From positions 113,786 to 177,785 of the forward strand of contig JBKBII010000007.1 of NCBI GenBank assembly GCA_046299415.1: 64,000 nucleotides of DNA. The letters run 5' to 3'. The DNA is from JBKBII01 sp046299415 (GTDB lineage Bacteria > Pseudomonadota > Gammaproteobacteria > Ectothiorhodospirales > Ectothiorhodospiraceae). The notes below the pieces were generated by a model. That model was not told where the DNA came from. It made no database searches and saw nothing but the letters and a program-made list of their open reading frames with translations. The stretch's first letter is position 1; every line of letters begins with the position of its first letter. Positions 27,982 to 37,077 of this stretch are shown here, in pieces. The position numbers and the translations under genes were made by a program.

Positions 27982-29316
27982 TCACCAACTCGACGGCATG
28001 CGCGCTTCGCGCGACATCAAATCGTCGATCGTTTCGCGGCGCGTGATCACGCTGTAATGAGCCCCAGAAACGAGCACTTCGGCGGGCTTGGGACGACTGT
28101 TGTAACGGCTCGCCATGGTGAACCCGTAGGCGCCTGCGTCACGCACCACGAGCAAATCGCCTGTTATCGCGTCGATGGTGCGTTGCTTGCCAAGAAAGTC
28201 GCCTGTTTCGCAGACGGGCCCAACGACGGTCACGGGTACGCACGCACCGTTGTCGGTCGTGTCCGGTTTGGCGACCGATTCGATGGCTTGCCAAGCGCCG
28301 TATAGCGCGGGACGCATCAAGTCGTTCATGGCACCGTCGACGATGACGAAGTGATGATCGCCGTTGGTTTTCCGCCCAAGGACACGAACGAGCAGCACGC
28401 CGGCGGGTGCCGCGATCGATCGGCCGGGTTCGACCAGAAGCGTCTGTCGTCGACCCTCCAGCAATGGCAGCACGGCTCGCCCCCAATCAGCCGGGGTCGG
28501 TGGCGTCTCGTCGCGATAGGTAATACCGAGGCCGCCGCCAAGATCGATGTGATCGAGTGCGATGCCTTCGGCCCCTAGTGCATCCACAAGCCCGAGAATT
28601 TTTTCCGCCGAAGCCACGAACGGTGACAGCGAGGTGATTTGCGATCCGATGTGGGCATCAATGCCGACCACGTCAAGCATCGCTGAGACATGGGCGCGTC
28701 GATACAGCATGACGGCCTCATCGAAGGCGACGCCGAACTTGTTTTCTTTCAATCCTGTGGCGATGTAGGGGTGGGTGTTTGCGTCGACCTCGGGATTGAC
28801 CCGTATCGAGATGGGTGCCGTCTGATTCAGTGCGCGCGCACGTGCAGCGATTCGATCGAGTTCTTCTGCCGATTCGACGTTGAACGCCTTGATGCCGAGT
28901 GCAATCGCCCGATCGATTTCGTCATCGCGTTTGCCGACACCGGAAAACACCACGTCTCGTGCGTGGCCACCTGCGCGCAGCACCCGTTCGAGCTCGCCGC
29001 GCGAGACGATATCGAAAGCGGCGCCGAGTCGGCCGAGGACGTCGAGAACTCCAAGTGCAGAGTTTGCTTTCACCGCAAAAGCGATGCGATGAGGATGGGG
29101 TGCGAGAGCCTCGTCCCAAGCGCGGTAGCTGGCCTCGAGTGTCGCGCGCGAGTACACATAGGCTGGGGTATCGACGGTCGACGCAATTTCGGCCAGGGCG
29201 ACACCTTCAACCATGAGTTGGCCATCGTCGTTGCGCCAGAATCCGGCTGCACCGCGCGCGCAATCGCCGTCGGCGCCCGTCTCGTTGGCGATCGAATCCT
29301 GTGCCGTCAGATTCAT
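27982..29316 (-). CDS. lysA: Diaminopimelate decarboxylase
   Basis: PLP enzyme that makes L-lysine from meso-diaminopimelate. The PLP-binding Lys is in IAFAVKANSALGVLD. Further family landmarks are FDIVSRGELERVLRAG, the glycine-rich HIDLGGGLGI phosphate-binding loop, EPGRSIAAPAG and the active-site Cys/Glu segment GPVCETGDFLG. ATG 29316 gives 444 aa, somewhat longer than the usual 415-420. The frame continues upstream to 29409 with a Ser/Thr/Pro-rich stretch unlike the family. It lies between lptM and the DapF fusion in the conserved lptM-lysA-dapF order, so lysine-branch end steps are adjacent. Confidence 0.97.
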   Translation of the reverse strand: MNLTAQDSIANETGADGDCARGAAGFWRNDDGQLMVEGVALAEIASTVDTPAYVYSRATLEASYRAWDEALAPHPHRIAFAVKANSALGVLDVLGRLGAAFDIVSRGELERVLRAGGHARDVVFSGVGKRDDEIDRAIALGIKAFNVESAEELDRIAARARALNQTAPISIRVNPEVDANTHPYIATGLKENKFGVAFDEAVMLYRRAHVSAMLDVVGIDAHIGSQITSLSPFVASAEKILGLVDALGAEGIALDHIDLGGGLGITYRDETPPTPADWGRAVLPLLEGRRQTLLVEPGRSIAAPAGVLLVRVLGRKTNGDHHFVIVDGAMNDLMRPALYGAWQAIESVAKPDTTDNGACVPVTVVGPVCETGDFLGKQRTIDAITGDLLVVRDAGAYGFTMASRYNSRPKPAEVLVSGAHYSVITRRETIDDLMSREARMPSSW

Positions 29317-29726
29317 CGAGTGGCGGTCAGGCGAGGGTGCCGCGCATTGACCGGAGTGCGAAGCCGTCGCACGCGCAGGAGTCGTCGAGCTGGGAACAAT
29401 TCGAGTCACGTGACAACCTTATAGAACGAGATAAAACTTGCAATTCTGGCCGCAAGCCGACGACTGAAAGAAGATGCCACAGCGCACGATGTCGCATCGC
29501 CAAGACAGGACCACTGGCGAAATCTGGCGTTGGGATCGTCGCATCGCGTATCGAAATCGCAATCAACCTCACTGCGCGCGTCTGTCGCCAGAAAATACGA
29601 CCGCTGATCTTGGGGCCTGCTGGATTCATAGTGACGGCGACCGACTTGCGAGGTTGGTGCGCTAGCCTGAAGGTACTGCGGTGCTCTTGCATCGCGACAT
29701 CGGGCGCGGCGTTCCAGCGCACTGAT

Positions 29727-29993
29727 TCAGCGTGGATCCGTCCCGGATGCGCCAAAAATGGGTGCGTCGAGAGCGGGCAGGTCGTCAGCGATTGCGCGCG
29801 GCTCGGCGTCGGCCGCCGACTGCTCGATTTTGCCCGTTATCTCTGAGTTCACTGCTCTTTCCGCAGCCGGCGGCGGCTCGAGTGGGCCCCGTTGACCACA
29901 GCTTGCGAGCATTGTCGTAATGCCCAGCACGCCGACCACGGCAATGAACACCCACTGAACGGGGCAAAAACACGTCGCCAGCGATCGAAACAT
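29727..29993 (-). CDS. lptM: LptM/LppL-type small lipoprotein
   Basis: An 88-aa lipoprotein precursor. The hydrophobic signal VFIAVVGVLGITTMLASC ends in a lipobox at Cys, followed by the family signature GQRGPLEPPP (compare GQKGPLxLP in YifL/LptM). In E. coli LptM helps assemble the LptD outer-membrane LPS transporter by stabilising its oxidised form. The ATG at 29993 is preferred; a longer frame begins at 30077 with an unlikely charged leader. The position directly upstream of lysA agrees with Pseudomonas and supports the call. Confidence 0.88.
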   Translation of the reverse strand: MFRSLATCFCPVQWVFIAVVGVLGITTMLASCGQRGPLEPPPAAERAVNSEITGKIEQSAADAEPRAIADDLPALDAPIFGASGTDPR

Positions 29994-30357
29994 AAGCTTT
30001 TCCGGCTTTTTACAGCGGGTTGTCTGCGGATGCGGTGGAGAATCACGCTGATATGCTAACGTGAAACGTGACTGCACGCGGTCAACATCAATAAGGATTA
30101 AGCTGTCTCAGGCGGACTTCAGATAGCTTGCGTACACTCAGCGGTGGAAGACTGTCTTGAGCGCGTCTCGATTCCGTCACCCTATGGTGCAAGCGACGCG
30201 ATTGTAAGCACCGGCGGTCCGCCGTCTCTTTACGACATTTGGTGCACACGGAATAGAACTCAGGACACCGTCGTCCATCCAACCGGACGGGTACAGCTCA
30301 TTTCGTGCTGTGCTATCCCGAACTGGTGTTACGAACCACCCCAGAGAGGAGTATTCC
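29994..30357. other. Divergent intergenic region lptM / soxY
   Basis: The 364 bases must contain promoters for the leftward lysine cluster and the rightward sox genes. GAGAGGAG at 30344-30351 is the soxY ribosome binding site. I did not find a convincing -35/-10 pair or regulator site. Confidence 0.4.
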
Positions 30358-30831
30358 ATGATCAGCAACAAGCGTCGTGTCTTCCTCAAAGGCACCCTCG
30401 CCGCCGGAACCGTAGGCGTCGCAGTGGGTGCCGGTCTGCTTGCCCCGAGTCAGCTGCTCGCAGCATGGCCGAGCGACCAGATCCTCGCCGAAGGTTTTGA
30501 TTCGGCCGCAAACGCCTTGACCGGCGGCGCCGCAATGACTGAATCGGCAGACATCACCCTGACGGCCCCCGAAATTGCCGAGAACGGTGCCGTGGTCCCG
30601 GTCACCGTCGAAACCAGCCTCGACAACGTTTCGGAAATCGCGATATTTGCCAAAAACAACGGCACCCCGCTGACGTCACGCTATCTACTCGGCGACGGCG
30701 CCATCCCGGTCGTCGGTACGCGCATCAAAATGGGCGAAACCTCTGACGTGATCGCGGCCGTGAAGGTTGGCGATAATTGGATGATGGCGGCCCGCGAAGT
30801 CAAGGTCACCGTTGGTGGCTGCGGCGGCTAA
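30358..30831 (+). CDS. soxY: Thiosulfate oxidation carrier protein SoxY
   Basis: Periplasmic sulfur carrier: its C-terminal Cys swings covalently bound sulfur intermediates between SoxAX, SoxB and SoxCD. The 157-aa precursor ends in VTVGGCGG, the diagnostic GGCGG-type carrier arm. The N-terminus KRRVFLKGTLAAGTVGVAVG is a twin-arginine signal, consistent with Tat export of SoxY; tatABC lies 6 kb away. ATG 30358 is preceded by GAGAGGAG with 6 bases spacing. soxZ follows after 43 bases. No other sox genes are in the window, so the rest of the pathway (soxB, soxAX, soxCD) must be elsewhere or absent. Confidence 0.97.
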   Translation: MISNKRRVFLKGTLAAGTVGVAVGAGLLAPSQLLAAWPSDQILAEGFDSAANALTGGAAMTESADITLTAPEIAENGAVVPVTVETSLDNVSEIAIFAKNNGTPLTSRYLLGDGAIPVVGTRIKMGETSDVIAAVKVGDNWMMAAREVKVTVGGCGG

Positions 30832-30874
30832 GCCGAGCGTCTGTTTTCTGAAAACTCAATTTTAGGAGTGTTTC

Positions 30875-31180
30875 ATGTCCACGATTCGTGCACGCGCTCA
30901 AGCGGCCGACGGCAAGGTGACCGTCCGCGCGCTGATTACTCACCCGATGGAAACCGGTGCTCGCCGTGATGGCTCAGGCAATACGGTTCCCGCTCACTAC
31001 ATCGAAACGGTCGAAGCCAAGGTCGGCGATCGCACCGTCATGACGGCTTTCTGGGGGCCGGGCATCTCGCGGAACCCTTTCTATCAGTTCGAGTTCAATG
31101 GTGCGGCCGGTGAGCAGTTGGTGCTTTCCTGGACCGACAATAAGGGCGAAAGCGACTCGGCCGAAGTTTCGGTCGGCTAA
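30875..31180 (+). CDS. soxZ: Thiosulfate oxidation carrier complex protein SoxZ
   Basis: Partner of SoxY; SoxYZ is the soluble carrier on which thiosulfate is oxidised. The 101-aa protein matches SoxZ in length and in the blocks VRALITHPMETG, VPAHYIETVEAKVGD, FWGPGISRNPFYQFEF and LVLSWTDNKGES. It lacks its own signal peptide and is expected to ride with SoxY through the Tat pathway, as described in Paracoccus. TAGGAG lies about 7 bases before the ATG. A strong terminator follows. Confidence 0.97.
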   Translation: MSTIRARAQAADGKVTVRALITHPMETGARRDGSGNTVPAHYIETVEAKVGDRTVMTAFWGPGISRNPFYQFEFNGAAGEQLVLSWTDNKGESDSAEVSVG

Positions 31181-31196
31181 ACGCTTGTTGCTCGAC

Positions 31197-31224
31197 GAAA
31201 ACCTCGTCCATTGACGAGGTTTTC
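31197..31224 (+). terminator. Hairpin terminator after soxYZ
   Basis: GAAAACCTCGTC (31197-31208) and GACGAGGTTTTC (31213-31224) form a perfect 12-bp stem with a CATT loop. The T-run is inside the 3' arm, so the signal could act in both directions. Confidence 0.85.
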
Positions 31225-31432
31225 CTGTAAACCGTCGAGGCGCCTACGCTGAATTGGTGGGCGCCTCGACGTTTCTACGTGGCGCTTCGTTTGATTACCG
31301 TTGGTTGACCACCTCGTGAGTGTGACGATTTGAGGCCTGATCAGTGAACGAATTCACGCTTCGTCGTGCCGCTCGTTGCGAGCCGGATGCGGTCTCTTGC
31401 TACACTGGTCGACCACGCAATGGAGAAACCGA

Positions 31433-32020
31433 GTGCGCCGGGTAGATGTTCAACGCAACACGCTAGAGACGCAGGTGCGCGTCCAGCTCGATCTGGACGG
31501 TGAAGGCGTCGGTCGGATCGAAACGGGGCTGCCGTTTCTTGATCACATGCTTGACCAGGTCGTTCGTCACGGCGTAATCGACCTCGATATCGAAGCACAG
31601 GGCGATCTGCATATCGATGCGCATCACACGGTCGAGGATGTTGGCATTACCCTCGGCCAGGCTCTGGCGCAGTCTTTGGGAGACAAGCGTGGCATCCGTC
31701 GGTATGGCCACGCTTATGTACCGCTCGATGAAGCATTGTCCCGTGTCGTGATCGATTTCTCCGGTCGCCCCGGCCTTGAAATGCACGCGGACTTCCGTCG
31801 GTCCCAGGTCGGCGGTTTTGATGTGGACTTGTTTCACGAGTTTTTTCAGGGTCTCGTCAACCATGCTCAGATGACGCTGCACATCGATACCCTGCGTGGG
31901 CAAAACGCCCACCACGTGGCAGAAACCATTTTCAAGGCCTTCGGTCGAGCGTTGCGCATGGCGGCTGAACTCGATCCGCGAATCGGCAACTCAACGCCGT
32001 CGACCAAGGGATCCCTTTAG
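31433..32020 (+). CDS. hisB: Imidazoleglycerol-phosphate dehydratase
   Basis: Manganese enzyme for the sixth step of histidine synthesis. The GTG at 31433 has GGAG 7 bases upstream and gives 195 aa, the standard length of the monofunctional enzyme. Conserved metal-binding blocks are visible: FLDHMLDQVVRHG, DAHHTVEDVGITLGQAL, LDEALSRVVIDFSGRP and GQNAHHVAETIFKAFGRAL. It lacks the histidinol-phosphatase domain found in enteric HisB, so that step is encoded elsewhere. It heads the his cluster here, after the sox terminator. Confidence 0.97.
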   Translation: MRRVDVQRNTLETQVRVQLDLDGEGVGRIETGLPFLDHMLDQVVRHGVIDLDIEAQGDLHIDAHHTVEDVGITLGQALAQSLGDKRGIRRYGHAYVPLDEALSRVVIDFSGRPGLEMHADFRRSQVGGFDVDLFHEFFQGLVNHAQMTLHIDTLRGQNAHHVAETIFKAFGRALRMAAELDPRIGNSTPSTKGSL

Positions 32021-32184
32021 TCGGGCGCTTCGAGTCTCGGTGTCTATTAAGGAATTTGCAAAGCCTACGTTCGTCACAGGTCCGTTGCGCTGCTTCACGT
32101 GTGACCCTCGTGTTTTGCGACGCAGCACCCAAGTCCGCAGTCCTCGTCATCGTGTGATTGAGCCCCTCGTAGTGGAATCGCGTT

Positions 32185-32844
32185 ATGTCTCGCATTGCCA
32201 TCATTGACTACGGTCTGGGGAATCTCGCTTCTGTGAAGCGGGCTGTCGGCCATGTGGCGCCCACAGGTACGGACGTTGTCGTGACTGCTGATGCAGCGAT
32301 GATCAATAGCGCCGATCGAATCATCTTCCCTGGCCAGGGGGCTGCCCGCGACGCCATGGCCGCCTTGGCGCAGCGGGGCCTTCTCGATTTGCTGAGTAGT
32401 TGGGTCGACCGCCCGTTCCTAGGTCTGTGTCTTGGACTGCAGATCCTTTTCGAGCGCACGGCTGAAAATGGTGGTGTCGATCTGATGGGTCGCTTTGCGG
32501 GTGACGTCGTTCGGCTTCAGCCGTCGCGAACCGAGAACCCGGGTGAGGTGGTGCGCGGTGGGCGTATCAAGATTCCGCACATGGGATGGAATCGCGTCGA
32601 GAGTCTCGGTGATCATCCGTTGTGGGCGGGAGTGCGTTCACAGGAGGCGTGGTTCTATTTCGTCCATAGTTACCATGTGCGCCCGCTCGACGCCGATATC
32701 GTTCAGGGCTATGCCGAGCACGGCCAGCGTTTCGTCGCCGCGGTTGCGTCAGGTAACCTGTTCGCGATGCAGCCTCACCCCGAAAAAAGCGCGGAAACTG
32801 GTCTAACGGTGTTGCGCAACTTCGTGCATTGGAATGGCCGGTGA
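32185..32844 (+). CDS. hisH: Imidazole glycerol phosphate synthase, glutaminase subunit
   Basis: Class I glutamine amidotransferase that supplies ammonia to HisF. The 219-aa sequence has IIDYGLGNLASVKRAV, the nucleophile elbow FLGLCLGLQILFE (catalytic Cys) and the His/Glu pair in MQPHPEKSAETG. It lies 164 bases after hisB and precedes hisA by about 500 bases, a wider gap than usual in his operons. Confidence 0.97.
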   Translation: MSRIAIIDYGLGNLASVKRAVGHVAPTGTDVVVTADAAMINSADRIIFPGQGAARDAMAALAQRGLLDLLSSWVDRPFLGLCLGLQILFERTAENGGVDLMGRFAGDVVRLQPSRTENPGEVVRGGRIKIPHMGWNRVESLGDHPLWAGVRSQEAWFYFVHSYHVRPLDADIVQGYAEHGQRFVAAVASGNLFAMQPHPEKSAETGLTVLRNFVHWNGR

Positions 32845-33352
32845 GGCCGCGTCGACGAGATCTTTCGCGGCGCTTTGTCTTATCCGTTTGCCGACTGATC
32901 TGGTTGACCGATTTTGTGGTTAATGAGGCGCGTCTATCGACACAAAGATGCCATTCTCGCGAACATTTTGGTTTCAGTGGTGAATTCCAGCGCTGTCGGA
33001 CGGAGTGATGGCGGCAAAAATGCCGAGACAGGCATGTCCTGAGCCTGTCACGATTAGCGCGGGACGGTCGTGCCAAAGTCGGGTCGCATTGATGACCGGA
33101 TTGCGATGAAAGGCTTTACCGTATGAGGTGTTGGTTTTGGTTTGTAGGGTTGAGTCGGCCCGCTGGTTGCAGGATTTGTCGATCGAAGGCAGTTATCGCG
33201 CCCGATACTGCGTGGCATTTACCTGATACCGGTGTGCGACGCGGGTCCTGAACTCGGGGGTGCTGTTTTCCCGGTCGCTGAAATGGTCGAGGCGCCTCCA
33301 GCGGTTTTTTATCCATGGTCCTGAACATCATCTACGCTTGGAGAGAACGACG
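32845..33352. other. Gap inside the his cluster
   Basis: 508 bases between hisH and hisA without a supported gene. A GGAGAGA ribosome binding site precedes hisA. This spacing suggests hisA-hisF-hisE may have their own promoter, though none is obvious. Confidence 0.4.
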
Positions 33353-34120
33353 ATGCTGGTGATTCCCGCCATCGACCTGAAGGACGGCACATGCGTCCGA
33401 CTGCGTCAGGGCAAGATGGATGACTCAACGGTGTTTAGTGATGACCCCGTCGCGACGGCGCAGCGCTGGTTCGATGCGGGCGCGCGCCGGCTCCATATCG
33501 TGGACTTGGATGGTGCGTTCGCCGGGACACCAAAAAACGCCAAGGTCATCCACGCGATTGCCGAGGCTCTGCCCGAGCTGTCGATCCAGGTCGGTGGTGG
33601 TATTCGCGACGATGAGACGGTCGCGGCCTATCTGGACGCCGGTGTTCAGTATGTGATCGTCGGAAGCAAGGCGGTTACAGCACCTCATTTTGTAAACGAC
33701 CTTTGCTTGGAATTCCCGGGTCGCATCATCGTCGGACTCGACGCCGCGAACGGTAAATTGGCGACAGACGGCTGGTCCAAACTGTCGAATCACGACGTGA
33801 TCGATCTGGCACAGCACTTCGAAAACGACGGCGTTGTCGCGTTTGTCTATACCGACATCGCGCGCGACGGGATGATGAAGGGCGTCAACGTCGAGGCCAC
33901 TTTGCGTCTCGCGCAGGCTGTGCGGGTGCCAGTCATCGCGTCGGGCGGTGTGTCGACCCTTGACGATCTCCGCAGGCTTGCGAGCTACTCTGACGAAGGC
34001 ATCGAAGGTGCTATCGTCGGCCGTGCCTTGTACGACGAAGTGTTTACGTTCGCCGAGGCGGTTGCTGCTGGATCCGGCGGCGGTACAGACAAAGACAGCG
34101 CTCAGCTGGCCGAGCACTGA
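33353..34120 (+). CDS. hisA: ProFAR isomerase HisA
   Basis: TIM-barrel Amadori isomerase of histidine synthesis (1-(5-phosphoribosyl)-5-[(5-phosphoribosylamino)methylideneamino]imidazole-4-carboxamide isomerase). The 255-aa protein has the catalytic Asp in VIPAIDLKDG, the phosphate site VGGGIRDDETV, the second catalytic Asp in YTDIARDGMMKG, and IASGGVSTLDDL. ATG 33353 follows GGAGAGA. Its stop is directly followed by hisF, with one base between them, so the pair is coupled. Confidence 0.98.
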   Translation: MLVIPAIDLKDGTCVRLRQGKMDDSTVFSDDPVATAQRWFDAGARRLHIVDLDGAFAGTPKNAKVIHAIAEALPELSIQVGGGIRDDETVAAYLDAGVQYVIVGSKAVTAPHFVNDLCLEFPGRIIVGLDAANGKLATDGWSKLSNHDVIDLAQHFENDGVVAFVYTDIARDGMMKGVNVEATLRLAQAVRVPVIASGGVSTLDDLRRLASYSDEGIEGAIVGRALYDEVFTFAEAVAAGSGGGTDKDSAQLAEH

Positions 34121-34121
34121 A

Positions 34122-34997
34122 ATGCTGGCTCGACGCGTGATCCCTTGCCTTGACGTTGACGGTGGTCGCGTCGTAAAGGGCGTCAATTTCGTTGATATCC
34201 GCGACGCGGGCGATCCTGTAGAGGTGGCGCGGCGCTACGACGCTCAGGGCGCCGATGAACTCACCTTCCTAGACATCACGGCCACCGCGAACGCGCGCGA
34301 AACGATCGTTGATGTCGTACGCCTGGTCGCTGAACAGGTTTTCATTCCGCTGACGGTAGGCGGTGGTGTTCGCAGCGTTGAGGATGTCCGTCGCTTATTG
34401 ATGGCTGGGGCGGACAAGGTCGCCATCAACACCGCCGCTGTGCTGCGCCCTGAATTGGTGGCCGAAGCCAGCGCGCGATTCGGCGCGCAGTGCATCGTCG
34501 TCGCCATCGACGCGAGACGGGTCCCTGATACCCCCGATGACGCCCTACGCTGGGAGGTTTATACCCACGGCGGGCGGCGAGCGACGGGTCTCGACGTCGT
34601 CGATTGGGCCGTTCACCTGGTGCGACTCGGTGCTGGCGAAATCCTGTTGACGAGCATGGATCGCGATGGCACACGCTCGGGGTTTGACCTCGGGCTCACG
34701 CGTGCCGTGGCTGATGCGGTGGATGTCCCCGTCATTGCCTCGGGTGGCGTCGGCCACCTTCAGGATCTCGTCGATGGCGTAACGGAAGGGCACGCGGATG
34801 CCGTTCTTGCAGCAAGTATTTTCCACTTTGGTCAGCACAGCGTCGGTGAGGCCAAGGCCGCGATGGCGGCAGCGGGTGTGGCTGTTCGCCAGGTCGCTAC
34901 GGGTTCCGAGCGATCTAGAGACGGATGCGCGCGAGCGATCACTGATTCTGGCTCGCTGTGCACAGAAACGAATTCTTCAGTCGGACATCCAGCATGA
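34122..34997 (+). CDS. hisF: Imidazole glycerol phosphate synthase, cyclase subunit
   Basis: TIM-barrel synthase that joins HisH to produce IGP and AICAR. Catalytic Asp residues are in RVIPCLDVDGGRVVKG and VVAIDARRV; phosphate sites are VGGGVRSVEDV and IASGGVGHLQDL. The protein is 291 aa, against about 256 in the family. The surplus is a C-terminal tail of about 33 residues (from roughly VATGSERSRDG to SVGHPA) unlike any HisF I know; part of it overlaps the alternative upstream start of hisE. The hisE ATG overlaps the stop as ATGA. hisI, which usually comes next, is missing. Confidence 0.96.
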   Translation: MLARRVIPCLDVDGGRVVKGVNFVDIRDAGDPVEVARRYDAQGADELTFLDITATANARETIVDVVRLVAEQVFIPLTVGGGVRSVEDVRRLLMAGADKVAINTAAVLRPELVAEASARFGAQCIVVAIDARRVPDTPDDALRWEVYTHGGRRATGLDVVDWAVHLVRLGAGEILLTSMDRDGTRSGFDLGLTRAVADAVDVPVIASGGVGHLQDLVDGVTEGHADAVLAASIFHFGQHSVGEAKAAMAAAGVAVRQVATGSERSRDGCARAITDSGSLCTETNSSVGHPA

Positions 34998-35398
34998 CCA
35001 TGGTTTCGCCTCAACAGGGCTCAAGCAAGGATGGTGTTGCAATCCACGCCACCCACAGCGAAATTTTTGAGCGCCTACATGCGATCATCATGGCTCGAAA
35101 GGGTGCTGATGCGACACAGTCCTATGTCGCCGGCCTGTGGGCGGGTGGCGTCGATCGCATCGCCAAGAAATTTGGCGAAGAGGCCATTGAGACCGTAATC
35201 GCAGCCAAGAATTCCGATCCCCAGGCGTTGATTAGCGAGATGGCTGATGTGTGGTTTCACGCCGTCGTACTGCTCGCCGCGCATGATGTCGCCCCAGATG
35301 ACGTTTTGGCTGAGCTCGAGCGGCGTTTTGGGCAGTCTGGCGTCGCTGAGAAAGCCGCGCGTAGCACAGAAGGACAGCGATCGGATGTTTCCGATTAA
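34994..35398 (+). CDS. hisE: Phosphoribosyl-ATP pyrophosphatase HisE
   Basis: Hydrolyses PR-ATP to PR-AMP in step two of histidine synthesis. The MazG-like helical core is clear: IFERLHAIIMARKGADATQSYVAGLW, then KKFGEEAIETVIAAKN and the metal-binding EMADVWFHAVVLLA. ATG 34994 overlaps the hisF stop; an in-frame GTG at 34958 is less likely. With 134 aa it is a stand-alone HisE, not a HisIE fusion. In related genomes the order is hisI-hisE-tatA; here only hisE remains beside the tat genes. Confidence 0.96.
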   Translation: MTMVSPQQGSSKDGVAIHATHSEIFERLHAIIMARKGADATQSYVAGLWAGGVDRIAKKFGEEAIETVIAAKNSDPQALISEMADVWFHAVVLLAAHDVAPDDVLAELERRFGQSGVAEKAARSTEGQRSDVSD

Positions 35399-36036
35399 TG
35401 GAGCCGGTTGATCTACGGCGCCACGGCGCAGATCAAGCCTCGTTCGCGGCCGTCGATCGGGCGTCGATTCCCGAGCCGGTGGCACGCGCACCGGGGATGT
35501 GGCGGTGTTGGAGCTGAATTTTTGCGACTGAATCTGTGAGCTCGAGTACGCGACTGCAGGCTCTGTCCTCGGTCTGCGGCCCACGGCCCATCTTGGGCGG
35601 CTGCCCCAATCGGCGGCACCGGTCGCGATGATGGATGATCCGATGGAGTGTGTGACGCGGAACCGCTCGGTAGGACTGCTCTCGTTGGCGACGTCGCTCG
35701 CGGTCGATGAGATCCCGGTTCGAGGCGCGTGCTGGACGATCGTCCCTAACGGTTGAGCGATGTCGTTTCGACTATCGGATTTGCGCGACAGACGTTAGGT
35801 TATCGGGTCAATACAGCGTCGGATTTCTGTAATCGCCTCGATTGGGTTACACGCGACGATCCGCGTTGGGATAGGCTGTTATCCCTGGGGTCGACAAGTG
35901 AGCCCGGTCATTTCAACGAAAGGCGGGTGGTCCAGCATGAGGCCGGGTGGCGGGTGTGCAATCTTGCGCGGGTCTACGCGATGAGCGCGTCGGACAACTC
36001 AATTAAAGATGTAAAGACGATTCGGGGTGGAGATTC
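35399..36036. other. Gap between hisE and tatA
   Basis: 638 bases with no recognised gene; in particular no HisI motif is visible in any frame I checked. The right end becomes AT-richer (about 35.99-36.02 kb) and carries GGGTGGAG, the tatA ribosome binding site, so the tat promoter probably lies here. Confidence 0.45.
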
Positions 36037-36312
36037 ATGGGCATCGGTGGCATCAGTGTTTGGCAGCTTTTGATCGTTCTGGTCATCGTGGTGCTGTTAT
36101 TCGGCACCAAGAAGATTCGCAATATCGGTGGTGATCTTGGCTCCGCGATCAAGAATTTTCGCCAGTCCGTCAAGGACGGCGAGAATGACGAAGGCGGGAA
36201 GCCGGCGGGCGAGTTGCCTGAGGCTGGCAAAGATGGGCAGAAGAACGACGGCGCCAGCGGCGGACGTGTATTCGACCAAGACGCCGAACATCAACGTAAC
36301 GACAAGGGTTGA
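36037..36312 (+). CDS. tatA: Sec-independent protein translocase subunit TatA
   Basis: Forms the translocation pore of the twin-arginine pathway. The 91-aa protein has one N-terminal membrane helix (GISVWQLLIVLVIVVLLFG), the FGTKKIRNIGGDLGSAIKNFR hinge and amphipathic helix typical of TatA, and a polar Lys/Asp/Gly-rich tail. First of a tatABC cluster; likely clients in this window include SoxYZ and the DsbA-like protein with its RR-containing signal. Confidence 0.96.
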   Translation: MGIGGISVWQLLIVLVIVVLLFGTKKIRNIGGDLGSAIKNFRQSVKDGENDEGGKPAGELPEAGKDGQKNDGASGGRVFDQDAEHQRNDKG

Positions 36313-36393
36313 TTCGCCTGCGCGCCGGCTCCAGCGACGTGATTCGGCTGCGCGCTGGGTGCGAGCGCTGGGTCATCAGCGGGTCATAAGCTC

Positions 36394-37077
36394 ATGTTCG
36401 ATATTGGTTTTTTCGAGATTCTCGTCATCGGTGTGGTGGCGCTTTTGGTCGTCGGGCCGGAGCGTCTACCGAAACTCGCGCGCGATGTAGGTCGTTTTGT
36501 TGGCAAGACTCGTCGGTTTGTGAGTTCCGTACGCGCTGATGTCGAGCGAGAGCTAGCGACTGATGAGCTCAAAGAGATGATGCGGGAGCAGAATCGAGAA
36601 ATTGAGCGTTTGAAGAACCTGATGAGTGACGCCGAGGACTCGATCGCTCGAGATGTGCGCGATATTGATCGCGGGCTCAAGCGCGAAATCGATGACCAGC
36701 GTCAGATGATCAGATCTCTCGACGACGATCCCCGTATACCGGGTATTCGCCGCGAGCCGGTCAAGCTGGCGACGGACGGCAGCCTGACAGGGGGGGCGTC
36801 TGCCGAACCGCAAGGTTTGCCAGCTGCGGGTCAAGATGCAGTCGGCGATGACTCGCAGGATCGAGGCGTGGGAACAGACTTTGCAGCGACTGATGACGCC
36901 GACACCGTGCAGACGACTGGTCACTCCGTTGACGCTGAAACTCAGCCTCGCGAGTACGAGCCTCGCCACGCCTCCCCCGACTCGGCGCGTGACCCCATCA
37001 ATGATTCAGCTTCGGCACCAGCGCAGCGAGGGGACTCTCGTACCGGCCAGCTTCCGCACAACGCCGATCGAAAATGA
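36394..37077 (+). CDS. tatB: Sec-independent protein translocase subunit TatB
   Basis: Works with TatC as the receptor for twin-arginine signal peptides. The N-terminus MFDIGFFEILVIGVVALLVVGPERLP contains the short membrane helix and the TatB-specific Glu, with the GPERLP hinge. A long amphipathic and charged helix follows. At 227 aa it is longer than many TatB proteins because of a C-terminal Ser/Asp/Gln/Pro-rich tail from about residue 125. Its stop overlaps the tatC start as ATGA. Confidence 0.96.
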   Translation: MFDIGFFEILVIGVVALLVVGPERLPKLARDVGRFVGKTRRFVSSVRADVERELATDELKEMMREQNREIERLKNLMSDAEDSIARDVRDIDRGLKREIDDQRQMIRSLDDDPRIPGIRREPVKLATDGSLTGGASAEPQGLPAAGQDAVGDDSQDRGVGTDFAATDDADTVQTTGHSVDAETQPREYEPRHASPDSARDPINDSASAPAQRGDSRTGQLPHNADRK

